Below, in pieces: positions 52,123-60,923 of a stretch of DNA of 64,000 nt; position 1 is the first letter of the stretch, and each line of letters begins with the position of its first letter. The notes under the pieces are model-generated. The model made no database searches. It saw only the letters and a list, made by a program, of their open reading frames with translations, and was not told the DNA's origin. This DNA is from Bacteroidales bacterium (lineage in GTDB: Bacteria; Bacteroidota; Bacteroidia; Bacteroidales; Muribaculaceae). The DNA lies in the NCBI GenBank assembly GCA_004557825.1, contig SFFL01000006.1:33987-97986 (forward strand). The letters run 5' to 3'. Made by a program: the position numbers and the translations under genes.

Positions 52123-53115
52123 ATGGCAGTTACAATGGCAGAAATCACCAAGCTGCGCCACCTCACTTCGGCCGGCCTGATGGACTGCAAGAAAGCGCTC
52201 GCCGAAACTAACGGCGACATCGAAGCCGCTGTCGAGATCCTCCGCAAGAAGGGCCAGGCAGTAGCTGCAAAGCGTGAGGACCGAGTAGCCGCTGAAGGTT
52301 GCGTCCTCTCCAAAAACGAAGGCAACTTCGCCGCCATCGTTTCGCTCCAGTGCGAAACCGACTTCGTGGCTAAGAACGCCGGATTCGTTGACCTTACCAA
52401 GAAACTTCTCGACATCGCTGTTGCCAACAAGTGCAAGAGCCTCGACGAGCTCAAAGCCGTTGTTGTCGACGGTCGCACCGTTGCCGACCTCGTTATCGAG
52501 GAAGGCGGCAAGACTGGTGAGAAGACCGAACTTGGCGCTTACGAATATCTCGAAGCTCCCTCCACCACTTCCTACAACCACCTGGGCAACAAGCTCGCTA
52601 CCATCGTAGGTTTCAACCTCGAAGGCGTTGACTACCAGGTAGGCCGCGACGTGGCTATGCAGGTTGCTTCTATGAACCCCATCGCTGTTGACCGCGACAA
52701 CGTGCCCCAGGCCACTATCGACGCCGAATACAATGTAGCCGTCGACAAGACCAAAGAGGAGCAGGTTAAGAAAGCCGTTGAAGCCGCTCTCAAGAAGGCC
52801 GGCATCAACCCCAACCTGGTTGACTCCGAGGATCATATCAGCTCCAACATCGCTAAGGGCTGGCTCACCGAAGAGGAAGCTGTCAAGGCTCGCGAAATTG
52901 CCAAGACTACCGCCGAAGCTAAGGCTGCCAACCTCCCCGAGCAGATGATCAAGAACATCGCCAATGGCCGTCTGAACAAGTTCTTCAAAGAGAACTGTCT
53001 GATGGAACAGGAATTCATCAAAGATGGCAACCTCACCATCGGCCAGTATCTTGAGCAGTCGCAGAAGGGTCTCGTAGCAGTTACCTTCAAGCGCATCAAC
53101 CTCAACGAAGACTAA
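52123..53115 (+). CDS. tsf: Elongation factor Ts
   Basis: 330 residues; nucleotide exchange factor for EF-Tu. The N-terminal UBA-like domain has ITKLRHLTSAGLMDCKKAL; the core has the EF-Tu-contacting TDFVAKN in SLQCETDFVAKNAGFVDLTK. The longer middle part is the Bacteroidetes style. A second Met five codons in (MAEITKL) is an alternative start. It ends the rplM operon and is followed by a strong terminator. Confidence 0.96.
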   Translation: MAVTMAEITKLRHLTSAGLMDCKKALAETNGDIEAAVEILRKKGQAVAAKREDRVAAEGCVLSKNEGNFAAIVSLQCETDFVAKNAGFVDLTKKLLDIAVANKCKSLDELKAVVVDGRTVADLVIEEGGKTGEKTELGAYEYLEAPSTTSYNHLGNKLATIVGFNLEGVDYQVGRDVAMQVASMNPIAVDRDNVPQATIDAEYNVAVDKTKEEQVKKAVEAALKKAGINPNLVDSEDHISSNIAKGWLTEEEAVKAREIAKTTAEAKAANLPEQMIKNIANGRLNKFFKENCLMEQEFIKDGNLTIGQYLEQSQKGLVAVTFKRINLNED

Positions 53116-53435
53116 TCCTCAGCACAGACCTCGGGCTACCGCATAGAGCATCGGCTCCTACTTAGAGCCTTAACTCTTGCATAGAACGTCAAATCAGCCG
53201 CAAAAGCGGCACATCGCCCGAAGATCTTAGCTAATAACCATTCACAGAGACTGGGTCGTAATCCGTTACGGCGCAGTCTCTGTCATTTTCAGCAATCTAA
53301 ATTCACCGGACGATTTATGTTCAGCTGTCGACCTCTTATCTTCCGGCATTCCCCCTTCTGCAGCGCCTGCAGCCGGGATAGTTGCCAAAATCACAACTTT
53401 CTGAAACGTTTTTGCAAACAATTTGTCAATAATAT
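53116..53435 (+). other. Gene-free gap with the operon terminator
   Basis: No reading frame of note. Apart from the terminator at 53244-53283 it contains only unstructured sequence and the approach to the next promoter. Confidence 0.5.
53244..53290 (+). terminator. Terminator of the rplM-tsf operon
   Basis: Outer stem ACAGAGACTG (53244-53253) / CAGTCTCTGT (53274-53283), inner stem CGTAA/TTACG, followed by CATTTTC. The T-run is weak, so Rho help is possible. Confidence 0.75.
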
Positions 53436-53466
53436 TTTGCAACTTTGAAAAAAGGTTGTAACTTTG
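53436..53466 (+). promoter_or_regulatory. Promoter of the orphan sensor kinase
   Basis: TTTG (53436-53439), 19 bases, TAACTTTG (53459-53466). The leader to the ATG at 53534 is about 60 bases. Confidence 0.7.
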
Positions 53467-53533
53467 TAGTTCACAACCAATCTATAACACGGTAGTATAT
53501 TACCAGTATTAGGTTTTTTCATACGCATTAATT

Positions 53534-55708
53534 GTGCTGTTGCATCATAAAATAGTCAATCTTCTGACAATTTGCCTGCTTTTAACTTCGGCGTTCTCCA
53601 CAAATGCCGAAGCAAGAAAGCCTATCCCCTCCCTCACAAGAGAGCAACAGGATAAAATTGTCGAAACAGTAAAAGCGCAGCTAAGTCAGGCCAAGACCGC
53701 GGCCGATTCTGTGCCTCTGCTTTTTAATCTTTTCGACCTCAACTCCACCGCATTAGCCTACGATATAGCTATTCAGCTTGCCGAGACAGCCCGTCGGGCC
53801 GGCAAGAATGACATAGCCCTCGAAGCTATGATGAACGCGGCTAACTCAGCATCCACTAAAGATTCACTCGTAAATGTGGTGCTTCAGCGCGTGGAGAAAG
53901 AATTCCCGCAATCGCCGCAAAAGAAAAGCGCCCGCACCTTCATCAATATGGTCTACAACACTTCCGTAGCCCGATATGCCGATGAAGAGCACCGCTCCAA
54001 ACTTCTGCAGGAACTCCTGAGAAAACTGGCATCCGATCCACCATCCGACGTCTACGACAAGATTGTAATCACTCACGCTATCTGCGTAAACCTTGCCCGC
54101 ATCTCGGAAGGAGAACTGCTGGTGGAATATGTGAGAAAACTCGGCGACCTCATCGACCAGCTTCCGGCTGATGATCACTCCATCCGCAACGCCTACTATG
54201 TATGGTCGAGCATGATGTACACCCGCGCCGGCAACAACGATGAGGCTATCGAGGCTTGCAAATCGCTACTCGACGAAATGCTTGCCCTGGACGAACGAAA
54301 CAGGAAAATCGGCCGTAAGTATCGCTCGTACGACGCATACCGCTATACCACCTATACCCGTCTGCTTGAAAACTATCAGGCAATGTCGCCGGCCGATGTA
54401 GAACGCTATTATATGCTGGCCAAGGAGATGGTGCAGCGCGACCCTATAGCGAAGATGACCTATGGCAAAGCGCCGCTTCCCGATATTTATTACAACTTCT
54501 ACAAGGCCAACTATCGCAAGGCGTTTGAACTGATTGACCGGTGTAAGGATGATAAATATCTTAAGCCCCGTCAGCTCCAGATTCTCGGGATGTATATCAC
54601 CGCCGCAAACGCCATCGGCGAAAAAGAGGCGCTCTTGGAGGTGTACCCCATTTACAATAAGCTTCTGAAAGACGAACTTGAATCCCGTCAGAACGAACGC
54701 ACTCGCGAGCTGGAGGTAGTATATGAGGTAAACGACATCCACAATGAGAACCTCCGCCTGCAACAGGACCGCAATGCGGCGCAGCGGCATCTGTGGAAAA
54801 CAGTCACAATCGTCAGCATCGCTCTGGTGCTGATTCTCACCGCTTTCATCATCATTCTGCTGCACCTCAACCGCCGCCGACTGCGTCTGGCACAGCGGCT
54901 CAAGGTCTCCAACCGTGCTTTGCGAAACGAAAGTAAATCGCTCGCCGAGGCCCGCGACCAGCTGCGCGCCGCCCGCGATGAAGCACAGAAAGCCGACGAA
55001 CTCAAAACTGAATTCATCAACAATATGAGCCACGAGGTGAAAGCGCCGCTGCAGGCCATCACCGAGTACTCGCAGATGATCATCGACAATATCGACGAGG
55101 AGCATAAGAAATTCCTCGACACGTTCGCATCACGCCTGACAGTGAACTGCGAGCTTGTCAACACCATCGTCAACGATGTGCTGCAGCTTACCGAGCTTCA
55201 CAACTCCTCGCTTAAAATCAAAGAAAATCTTTACGATATTAAGCCTATCTGCGACACTGCAATAGACTCCGTGCGGCACCATTTCAAACCGGGTGTAAAG
55301 ATTCTATTCACACCCGACAGCGAAAACTTCCTGATGCGCACCGACAGGCACCGCGTGCTGCAGATTCTCGTAAACATTCTGAGCAATGCGGCGAAATTCA
55401 CCCGTGAAGGAGCTGTGACAATTTCAATCCGGAAAAGCGCCGACGGCACAAAAGCCATTATCTCCGTGGCAGATACAGGCTGCGGCATAGCGCCCGAAAA
55501 TGCAGAATCGATTTTCAATCGCTTCACAAAGCTCGATTCATCCGTATCCGGTGCCGGGCTTGGCCTAACAATCGCCCGTATGCTTGCACAGCGCCTCGGT
55601 GGCAGCCTTGTACTCGATACCGACTATACCGATGGCGCACGTTTCGTCCTCACCCTCCCGATGAAACTGGCAATAAAGCCGACTATTATTTCTGCGGAGC
55701 GAGCTTAG
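53534..55708 (+). CDS. Sensor histidine kinase with TPR-like periplasmic domain
   Basis: 724 residues. Signal peptide, helical TPR-like sensor region (about 30-405; AYDIAIQLAETARRAGKNDIA split as AIQLAETARRAGKNDIA), one membrane helix (VTIVSIALVLILTAFIIILL), coiled-coil linker, HisKA domain with phospho-acceptor His in INNMSHEVKAPLQAITEYS, and HATPase_c with NILSNAAKFT, ADTGCGIAPE and GLGLTIARML. No response regulator or receiver domain is adjacent, so its partner is elsewhere. Its last 23 bases overlap the convergent uvrA end. Signal unknown. Confidence 0.92.
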   Translation: MLLHHKIVNLLTICLLLTSAFSTNAEARKPIPSLTREQQDKIVETVKAQLSQAKTAADSVPLLFNLFDLNSTALAYDIAIQLAETARRAGKNDIALEAMMNAANSASTKDSLVNVVLQRVEKEFPQSPQKKSARTFINMVYNTSVARYADEEHRSKLLQELLRKLASDPPSDVYDKIVITHAICVNLARISEGELLVEYVRKLGDLIDQLPADDHSIRNAYYVWSSMMYTRAGNNDEAIEACKSLLDEMLALDERNRKIGRKYRSYDAYRYTTYTRLLENYQAMSPADVERYYMLAKEMVQRDPIAKMTYGKAPLPDIYYNFYKANYRKAFELIDRCKDDKYLKPRQLQILGMYITAANAIGEKEALLEVYPIYNKLLKDELESRQNERTRELEVVYEVNDIHNENLRLQQDRNAAQRHLWKTVTIVSIALVLILTAFIIILLHLNRRRLRLAQRLKVSNRALRNESKSLAEARDQLRAARDEAQKADELKTEFINNMSHEVKAPLQAITEYSQMIIDNIDEEHKKFLDTFASRLTVNCELVNTIVNDVLQLTELHNSSLKIKENLYDIKPICDTAIDSVRHHFKPGVKILFTPDSENFLMRTDRHRVLQILVNILSNAAKFTREGAVTISIRKSADGTKAIISVADTGCGIAPENAESIFNRFTKLDSSVSGAGLGLTIARMLAQRLGGSLVLDTDYTDGARFVLTLPMKLAIKPTIISAERA

Positions 55709-58532
55709 GCTGAAGATACTTGCCGGTATACGATTGCTTGTTGGCAGCTACCTCTTCCGGCGTGCCGGCGCATACAAGATAACCACCGGCGGCGCCACCT
55801 TCCGGTCCGAGATCAATCATATGGTCGGCGCACTTTATCACATCCATATTATGCTCGATAATCAGCACCGTATGCCCCTTTGCCAGCAGACGGTTGAAGG
55901 AATCCATCAGCAGATTTATATCGTGGAAATGCAGGCCGGTGGTAGGCTCGTCGAATATAAAGAGCGTGGGGTCGCTCTGCTCCATTGACAGGAAGTAGGC
56001 CAACTTTACACGCTGGTTCTCGCCGCCCGACAAGGTCGACGACGACTGGCCAAGCTTGATGTATCCAAGCCCGACATCCTGCAGCGGCCGCAGACGGGCC
56101 ACAATCCGGCGGGTGTCAGCCGAATCATCTTCCGAGAAGAATTCAATCGCCTGATTCACGGTCATATCCAGCACATCACTGATATTTTTGCCGCGATACT
56201 CCACCTCAAGCACATCGTGTTTGAAGCGTTTGCCGCCACAGGCTTCGCAGGGGATAGTGATATCGGCCATAAACTGCATCTCGATGGTGATGGTGCCGCT
56301 ACCTTTACATTCCTCACAGCGACCGCCTTCGGCATTGAAGGAGAAGAACGCCGGCGAGAATCCCATCTGGCGAGCACTTTGTTGTGAAGCGAAAAGCTGA
56401 CGGATTTCATCGTAGGCTTTGAGATAGGTAGCGGGATTGGAGCGGGTGGATTTCCCTATAGGATTCTGATCGACGAACTCCACACGGCTTATGCGGCGCA
56501 CGTCGCCCAAAAGGCGCTGGAATGCGCCGGGAGCATCGCCCGATTCGCCAAGTTCGCGCATCATCGCACGGTACAACACATCACGCACGAGGGTGGATTT
56601 GCCCGAACCACTTACTCCGGTAACAACTGTAAGAACGTTCAAGGGGAATTTCACATCTACATTCTTGAGGTTGTGCTCGCGGGCACCGGTCACCTCAATA
56701 TAGCTGCCCCATTTGCGGCGTGTCTTAGGCACTTCTATTTGCATCTGGCCGGTAAGATATTTCGCCGTATAGCTGTCGGTAGCCTTTGGCAGGTCGGCAA
56801 TCGTGCCTTCATACACAATCTCGCCGCCAAGCCGGCCGGCCTTCGGTCCGACATCGATTATCCAGTCGGCGGCCTCCATTATCTCCTCATCATGCTCGAC
56901 CACCACTACCGTGTTGCCCAGGTCGCGCAGGCGCTTGAGCACACTGATAAGTTTGGCCGTATCACGCGAATGAAGCCCGATACTCGGCTCGTCGAGTATA
57001 TACAGCGAACCGATAAGCGAGGAACCGAGCGAGGTAGCGAGGTTGATGCGCTGACTCTCGCCGCCCGAAAGCGTCGACGACAGGCGGTCGAGTGTGAGAT
57101 ATTCCAGCCCTACATCCATCAGGAAGCCCAGTCGATTGTTAATTTCTTTCAGCAGTCGGTCGGCCACGGCACTGTCGTGTTCATTGAGCTGCAGATTCTC
57201 AAACCATTGGCGCAGCGCTGAGATGGGCATACGCACAAGTTCTGAGATTGTGGCGCCGCCAACTTTCACATATTCGGCCTCTTTGCGCAGTCGGTTGCCG
57301 TGACATTCCGGGCAGAGGGTCTTGCCGCGATATCGCGCCAGCATCACACGATACTGGATTTTATACTGGTTGCTCTCCACCATCTTGAAGAATCCGTCGA
57401 TGCCGGAGAATGTGCCGAATCCGTGCCACAGCATATCTTTCTGATGCTGGGTGAGGTCGGCATAAGGTGTATGAATCGGGAAACCGGTCTGCCCGGCGGC
57501 ATGGATAAATTCCCGCTTCCACTCACCCATTTTCGGGCCTTTCCAACACTCCACAGCGCCCTCATAGACCGAAAGCGCGGGATTAGGAATGACAAGCCGT
57601 TCGTCGATGCCCAGGCAGCGGCCGAAGCCTTCGCAGCGCGGGCAGGCACCATAGGGATTGTTGAAATTGAAGAGCATTTCCGACGGCTCGATAAATGTCA
57701 GGCCGTCGGCCTCAAACCGCTTGGAAAACTCGTGGCGACGAATCGTCCCGTCCTCTCCCCACATCACCAGTACGAGGGAATCACCCCCTTCAAAGAAGGC
57801 GGTTTCCGCAGAGTCGGCCAGGCGTGAAAGTTCGTCCGGGTTATCGCTCACCGTCATACGGTCGATCAGCAGTTCATAACCGTTGTTTACCTTTGAGGCT
57901 TTTTTATCGGCGAGTATATCACTGAAATTCACAAACTTGCCATCCTTAAACAAACGGCTGTATCCCACTTTTTCAAGGATTTCAAGATGCTGGGCAAAGG
58001 TGCGTCCATCAGGAATACGAAGCGGCGCCACCACTGCCATGCGGGTGCCCTGCGGATATGTCAGGGCAGCGTCGACCACATCCGATACGGAGTGTTTGCG
58101 CACCTCCTCTCCCGATACGGGAGAATAGGTATGACCGATGCGCCCGAAAAGCAAGCGCATATAATCGTAAATTTCCGTCGAAGTGCCTACGGTGCTTCGG
58201 GGATTTCGCGTGCTCACCTTCTGCTCAATGGCAATCGCGGGAGGAAGCGACCTGATAAAATCCACCTCGGGCTTGGGCATCTTGCCCAGGAATTGGCGCG
58301 CGTAAGCCGAAAGGCTCTCCACATAGCGCCGCTGCCCCTCGGCATACAGCGTATCGAATGCCAGCGAGGATTTACCCGAACCGCTCAGGCCGGTGATTAC
58401 CACCAGTTTACCCTGCGGCACGGTCACATCAATATTCTTGAGATTATTTACCCGGGCACCGCGAACCACAATGTTGGTGTCGGCCGCCGGAGTTTCTATA
58501 TTTTTTGCCTTAGATTTACTACCTTTATTCAT
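55686..58532 (-). CDS. uvrA: Excinuclease ABC subunit A
   Basis: DNA-damage recognition ATPase of nucleotide excision repair. 948 residues, full length. First ABC module: Walker A ITGLSGSGKSSLAFDTLYAE, zinc finger CPRCEGFGRCLGID, signature LSGGESQRINLATSLGS and Walker B LYILDEPSIGLH. Second module: VTGVSGSGKSTLVRDVL, the UvrA zinc finger CEECKGSGTITIEM with CEACGG, LSGGENQRVKLAYFLS and IFDEPTTGLHFHD. The ATG lies 7 bases from the -7 box, so the mRNA may be nearly leaderless. 3' end overlaps the kinase gene. Confidence 0.97.
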   Translation of the reverse strand: MNKGSKSKAKNIETPAADTNIVVRGARVNNLKNIDVTVPQGKLVVITGLSGSGKSSLAFDTLYAEGQRRYVESLSAYARQFLGKMPKPEVDFIRSLPPAIAIEQKVSTRNPRSTVGTSTEIYDYMRLLFGRIGHTYSPVSGEEVRKHSVSDVVDAALTYPQGTRMAVVAPLRIPDGRTFAQHLEILEKVGYSRLFKDGKFVNFSDILADKKASKVNNGYELLIDRMTVSDNPDELSRLADSAETAFFEGGDSLVLVMWGEDGTIRRHEFSKRFEADGLTFIEPSEMLFNFNNPYGACPRCEGFGRCLGIDERLVIPNPALSVYEGAVECWKGPKMGEWKREFIHAAGQTGFPIHTPYADLTQHQKDMLWHGFGTFSGIDGFFKMVESNQYKIQYRVMLARYRGKTLCPECHGNRLRKEAEYVKVGGATISELVRMPISALRQWFENLQLNEHDSAVADRLLKEINNRLGFLMDVGLEYLTLDRLSSTLSGGESQRINLATSLGSSLIGSLYILDEPSIGLHSRDTAKLISVLKRLRDLGNTVVVVEHDEEIMEAADWIIDVGPKAGRLGGEIVYEGTIADLPKATDSYTAKYLTGQMQIEVPKTRRKWGSYIEVTGAREHNLKNVDVKFPLNVLTVVTGVSGSGKSTLVRDVLYRAMMRELGESGDAPGAFQRLLGDVRRISRVEFVDQNPIGKSTRSNPATYLKAYDEIRQLFASQQSARQMGFSPAFFSFNAEGGRCEECKGSGTITIEMQFMADITIPCEACGGKRFKHDVLEVEYRGKNISDVLDMTVNQAIEFFSEDDSADTRRIVARLRPLQDVGLGYIKLGQSSSTLSGGENQRVKLAYFLSMEQSDPTLFIFDEPTTGLHFHDINLLMDSFNRLLAKGHTVLIIEHNMDVIKCADHMIDLGPEGGAAGGYLVCAGTPEEVAANKQSYTGKYLQPKLAPQK

Positions 58533-58538
58533 AACCTA

Positions 58539-58568
58539 CAAAGTTACTAATTTTCTTCCGCATTACAA
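58539..58568 (-). promoter_or_regulatory. Promoter of uvrA
   Basis: Minus-strand TAACTTTG (58539-58546) with TTG (58566-58568) 19 bases upstream. It sits almost against the start codon. No SOS-type box is recognised. Confidence 0.65.
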
Positions 58569-58704
58569 TCAGCTCTTAAGGACAGTTACCACAAATAATG
58601 TTAATGTCGCCCACTACAGCCGCGCTAATGATTTTTTGAGCGAACAATCGGCCCTTTCCCGCGTTATTAATGATAAAATCATCAAACCTAAAATACAACG
58701 AATT

Positions 58705-58908
58705 ATGAAGAATTTAGATGTTATTCTTGCCGTACTCGGCGGTGCCGTTGCCGGCGCAGCTCTCGGCCTGTTATTCGCCCCCAAGAAGGGTGAGGATACC
58801 CGCGAAGAAATCGTGAATTTCCTGAAAGAAAAGGGCATACGTCTTAAAAGAAACAAACTCAATAAAATCGTCGACCAGATTGTCGATGAAGTTGAGGCTC
58901 AGTCATAA
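58705..58908 (+). CDS. YtxH-domain small membrane protein (first copy)
   Basis: 67 residues from the ATG at 58705 (MKNLDVILAVLGG). A Gly/Ala-rich membrane helix with the YtxH motif GGAVAGAALGLLFAPKKGEDTR-type is seen as AVAGAALGLLFAPKKGEDTR, then a charged amphipathic helix. The family is linked to general stress in Gram-positives; function in Bacteroidetes is unknown. A similar 73-residue gene follows after 21 bp, so the two are tandem paralogues, and a holin-like gene and a small gene complete the group. Confidence 0.85.
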   Translation: MKNLDVILAVLGGAVAGAALGLLFAPKKGEDTREEIVNFLKEKGIRLKRNKLNKIVDQIVDEVEAQS

Positions 58909-58929
58909 ACACTTTAATCATCTACCGAT

Positions 58930-59151
58930 ATGAAAGCTACAACTCTTATAGCTGCCTTTTTAGGCGGCGCTATCGCCGGTGCAGGTGCAGCTCTGCTCTT
59001 CGCTCCGGAAAAAGGTGAAGATCTCCGCAAGCAGATTCACGATCTTCTCAAGAAATATGGTATCTGCAAATGCAGCCGCGAGGAAGAACTCGACACTCTC
59101 GTAGAGACAATCGCTGCTGAAATCGAAGCTCCCAAAGAATCAACGAAATAA
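58930..59151 (+). CDS. YtxH-domain small membrane protein (second copy)
   Basis: 73 residues: ATTLIAAFLGGAIAGAGAAL then LLFAPEKGEDLRKQI, followed by HDLLKKYGICKCSREEEL and an acidic end. Differs from the first copy by the CKC pair after the membrane helix. Probably arose by tandem duplication. Same transcript as its neighbours. Confidence 0.85.
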   Translation: MKATTLIAAFLGGAIAGAGAALLFAPEKGEDLRKQIHDLLKKYGICKCSREEELDTLVETIAAEIEAPKESTK

Positions 59152-59273
59152 ACACGCACGAGGAGCCGAGAAATTGCTCCTCCTGTTTTCACTTAATTTA
59201 ATGCGGTGCCGGGATGTCGCCCACCCCGACATTCCGGCGCAGCTGATAATCATCACATTCTCCAGGTCTGCTT

Positions 59274-59654
59274 ATGTCAAACACTCCATACGATAGCTCT
59301 CCGGGCTCGAAAATTGCCGACATCCGGTCGTCGCTCCGCCGACTGGTTGCTCTGTATGTCGAAAACGCCAAACTCACCGCTGCAGAAAAGCTCACGCTGC
59401 TTCTCTCCGGTGCAGTGCTGTTTGTAATAGCGCTGGTTTTCACTACATTCGCACTGATTTTCGGAGCCGTGGCTATTTACCAGCTTATGGCGCTGTCGAT
59501 GTCGCCGATTGTGGCTGCAGCTATTCTTGCAGGCGCGTTCGTCCTGCTCGTCATACTGGCATTCCTCCTGCGCAAACCTCTGATCGTCGACCCGATGGCG
59601 CGATTCATCAGCCGACTCATTATGGATATCGGCCGTACTGCCGACAAAGAATGA
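59274..59654 (+). CDS. Holin-like membrane protein (phage_holin_3_6 / DUF-type)
   Basis: 126 residues with two long membrane helices (LLLSGAVLFVIALVFTTFAL and AAAILAGAFVLLVILAFLL) after an N-terminal amphipathic helix (IADIRSSLRRLVALYVENAK). This matches the small phage-holin superfamily proteins that sit next to YtxH genes in many bacteria; the grouping suggests an envelope-stress unit, not a phage, since no lysis or phage genes are near. Function unknown. Confidence 0.78.
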   Translation: MSNTPYDSSPGSKIADIRSSLRRLVALYVENAKLTAAEKLTLLLSGAVLFVIALVFTTFALIFGAVAIYQLMALSMSPIVAAAILAGAFVLLVILAFLLRKPLIVDPMARFISRLIMDIGRTADKE

Positions 59655-59699
59655 ACCGACAATCCGCATCCTCTTTTCACCCATTTTTCTTTTACGTTT

Positions 59700-59978
59700 A
59701 TGAAAGAATCAGCCACACGTGTCCGTCGAGACAAAGCCATCTCTAAAGGGCTTACAATCGAGGAAATGCGCACCCGCATGATTGTCAACACCATCAAGAT
59801 AAAAATGGAGCAGCAATACCTTATTGCATCAATCATTCCGGGGCAATCTTCCGTGGATTCAGCCCTCCGCTCCAATATGAGCCGTTTTGAGCAATTTATG
59901 AAATATGCTACAATCACGGTATCGGCCTTCAGAATAGGCAAAAAGGCATTTGAATTTATCAGAAATCTGAAAAAATAA
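59700..59978 (+). CDS. Small hypothetical protein of the YtxH group
   Basis: 92 residues, basic, mostly helical (RVRRDKAISKGLTIEEMRTR, NTIKIKMEQQYLIASIIPG), no signal peptide and no recognised family. It closes the YtxH-YtxH-holin-like run on the same strand. The C-terminal part (TVSAFRIGKKAFEFIRNLKK) resembles a membrane-surface helix. Real gene status is supported by spacing and composition, not by family. Confidence 0.65.
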   Translation: MKESATRVRRDKAISKGLTIEEMRTRMIVNTIKIKMEQQYLIASIIPGQSSVDSALRSNMSRFEQFMKYATITVSAFRIGKKAFEFIRNLKK

Positions 59979-59981
59979 TCG

Positions 59982-59989
59982 TAAATTTG
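59982..59989 (+). promoter_or_regulatory. -7 box of prmA
   Basis: TAAATTTG about 50 bases before the prmA ATG; no -33 TTTG at 19-21 bases. Confidence 0.5.
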
Positions 59990-60041
59990 CGCTGAATAGG
60001 GCGGCGGCTACTTTCCGCTTCCTCCGAAATTTCCAACGCGC

Positions 60042-60908
60042 ATGAACGATTACATACAGCTACGCATAAATCTCTCTCCCTGCGAAGAAACTTTCACCGA
60101 TATCCTTGCCGCCCTCCTGGCTGAGGAAGGATTTGAAAGTTTTGTACCCGATGCGACCGGCCTCACAGCTTTCGCGCCTGTTGCAGTTTACTCACAAGAA
60201 TCTGTTGACCGGGCATTGGCCGGATTTCCTATCCCGTCGGTGAAGATCTCCACCGAATCCTCAGTGGTTGAGGGGCAGGACTGGAACAAGGAATGGGAGA
60301 AACATTATTTCCAGCCTATCGTTGTCGGCGACAAGTGTGTAATCCACAGCTCTTTCCACACCGACATTCCCGTCTGCAAATACGATATAGTAATCGACCC
60401 TAAAATGGCGTTCGGCACAGGTCATCACGCCACCACATCGCTCATTATCGAGCAGTTGCTTGCCCGCGACCTCAATGGGCTTACCGTAATCGATATGGGC
60501 ACCGGCACCGGAATCTTAGCCATTCTGGCGGCTATGCGAGGCGCCTCGGAGGTCGTAGGCATTGAAATTGACCCGCCTGCCTATGAAAACGCGCTGGAGA
60601 ATGTAGTGACCAATCACCATCCCGAAATCAAAATATTGCTTGGCGATGCCGCGCGCCTGAAAGAAGCTCCCGAAGCTGACCTCTTTATCGCCAACATCAA
60701 CCGCAACATCATCACCGGAGATCTTGGCTCCTACTGCAAGGCTTTGAAACCGGGCGGCACTATGCTCCTGAGCGGCTTCTACGAAGCTGACATCCCCGTA
60801 ATTATGCAATATGTTGCTCCCCTCGGTCTCATCGAAGAGGGGCACACAGTAAAAGGCGACAACTGGACCTGTCTGCGCCTGCGCAAACCCGATGCCTCTG
60901 TCAAATAG
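60042..60908 (+). CDS. prmA: Ribosomal protein L11 methyltransferase
   Basis: SAM-dependent trimethylation of ribosomal protein L11. 288 residues. N-terminal substrate-recruiting domain, linker WNKEWEKHYFQPIVVGD, then the Rossmann methyltransferase fold: MAFGTGHHATTSLIIEQL, VIDMGTGTGILAILAAMRGA and the DLFIANINRNIITG box (NxxxN) that follows the SAM-binding strand. Complete and standard. Followed by a secreted hypothetical 15 bp on. Confidence 0.94.
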   Translation: MNDYIQLRINLSPCEETFTDILAALLAEEGFESFVPDATGLTAFAPVAVYSQESVDRALAGFPIPSVKISTESSVVEGQDWNKEWEKHYFQPIVVGDKCVIHSSFHTDIPVCKYDIVIDPKMAFGTGHHATTSLIIEQLLARDLNGLTVIDMGTGTGILAILAAMRGASEVVGIEIDPPAYENALENVVTNHHPEIKILLGDAARLKEAPEADLFIANINRNIITGDLGSYCKALKPGGTMLLSGFYEADIPVIMQYVAPLGLIEEGHTVKGDNWTCLRLRKPDASVK

Positions 60909-60923
60909 AACCCGCCCCCGATT

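Noticed and set aside
57990..58020. Extra copy of the palindromic element inside uvrA (GGTGCGTCC)
   Set aside because: Isolated 9-base match within conserved coding sequence; no second arm.
59274..59654. Prophage, because of a holin-like protein
   Set aside because: No endolysin, capsid, tail or integrase genes; the gene sits with YtxH paralogues in a chromosomal context.
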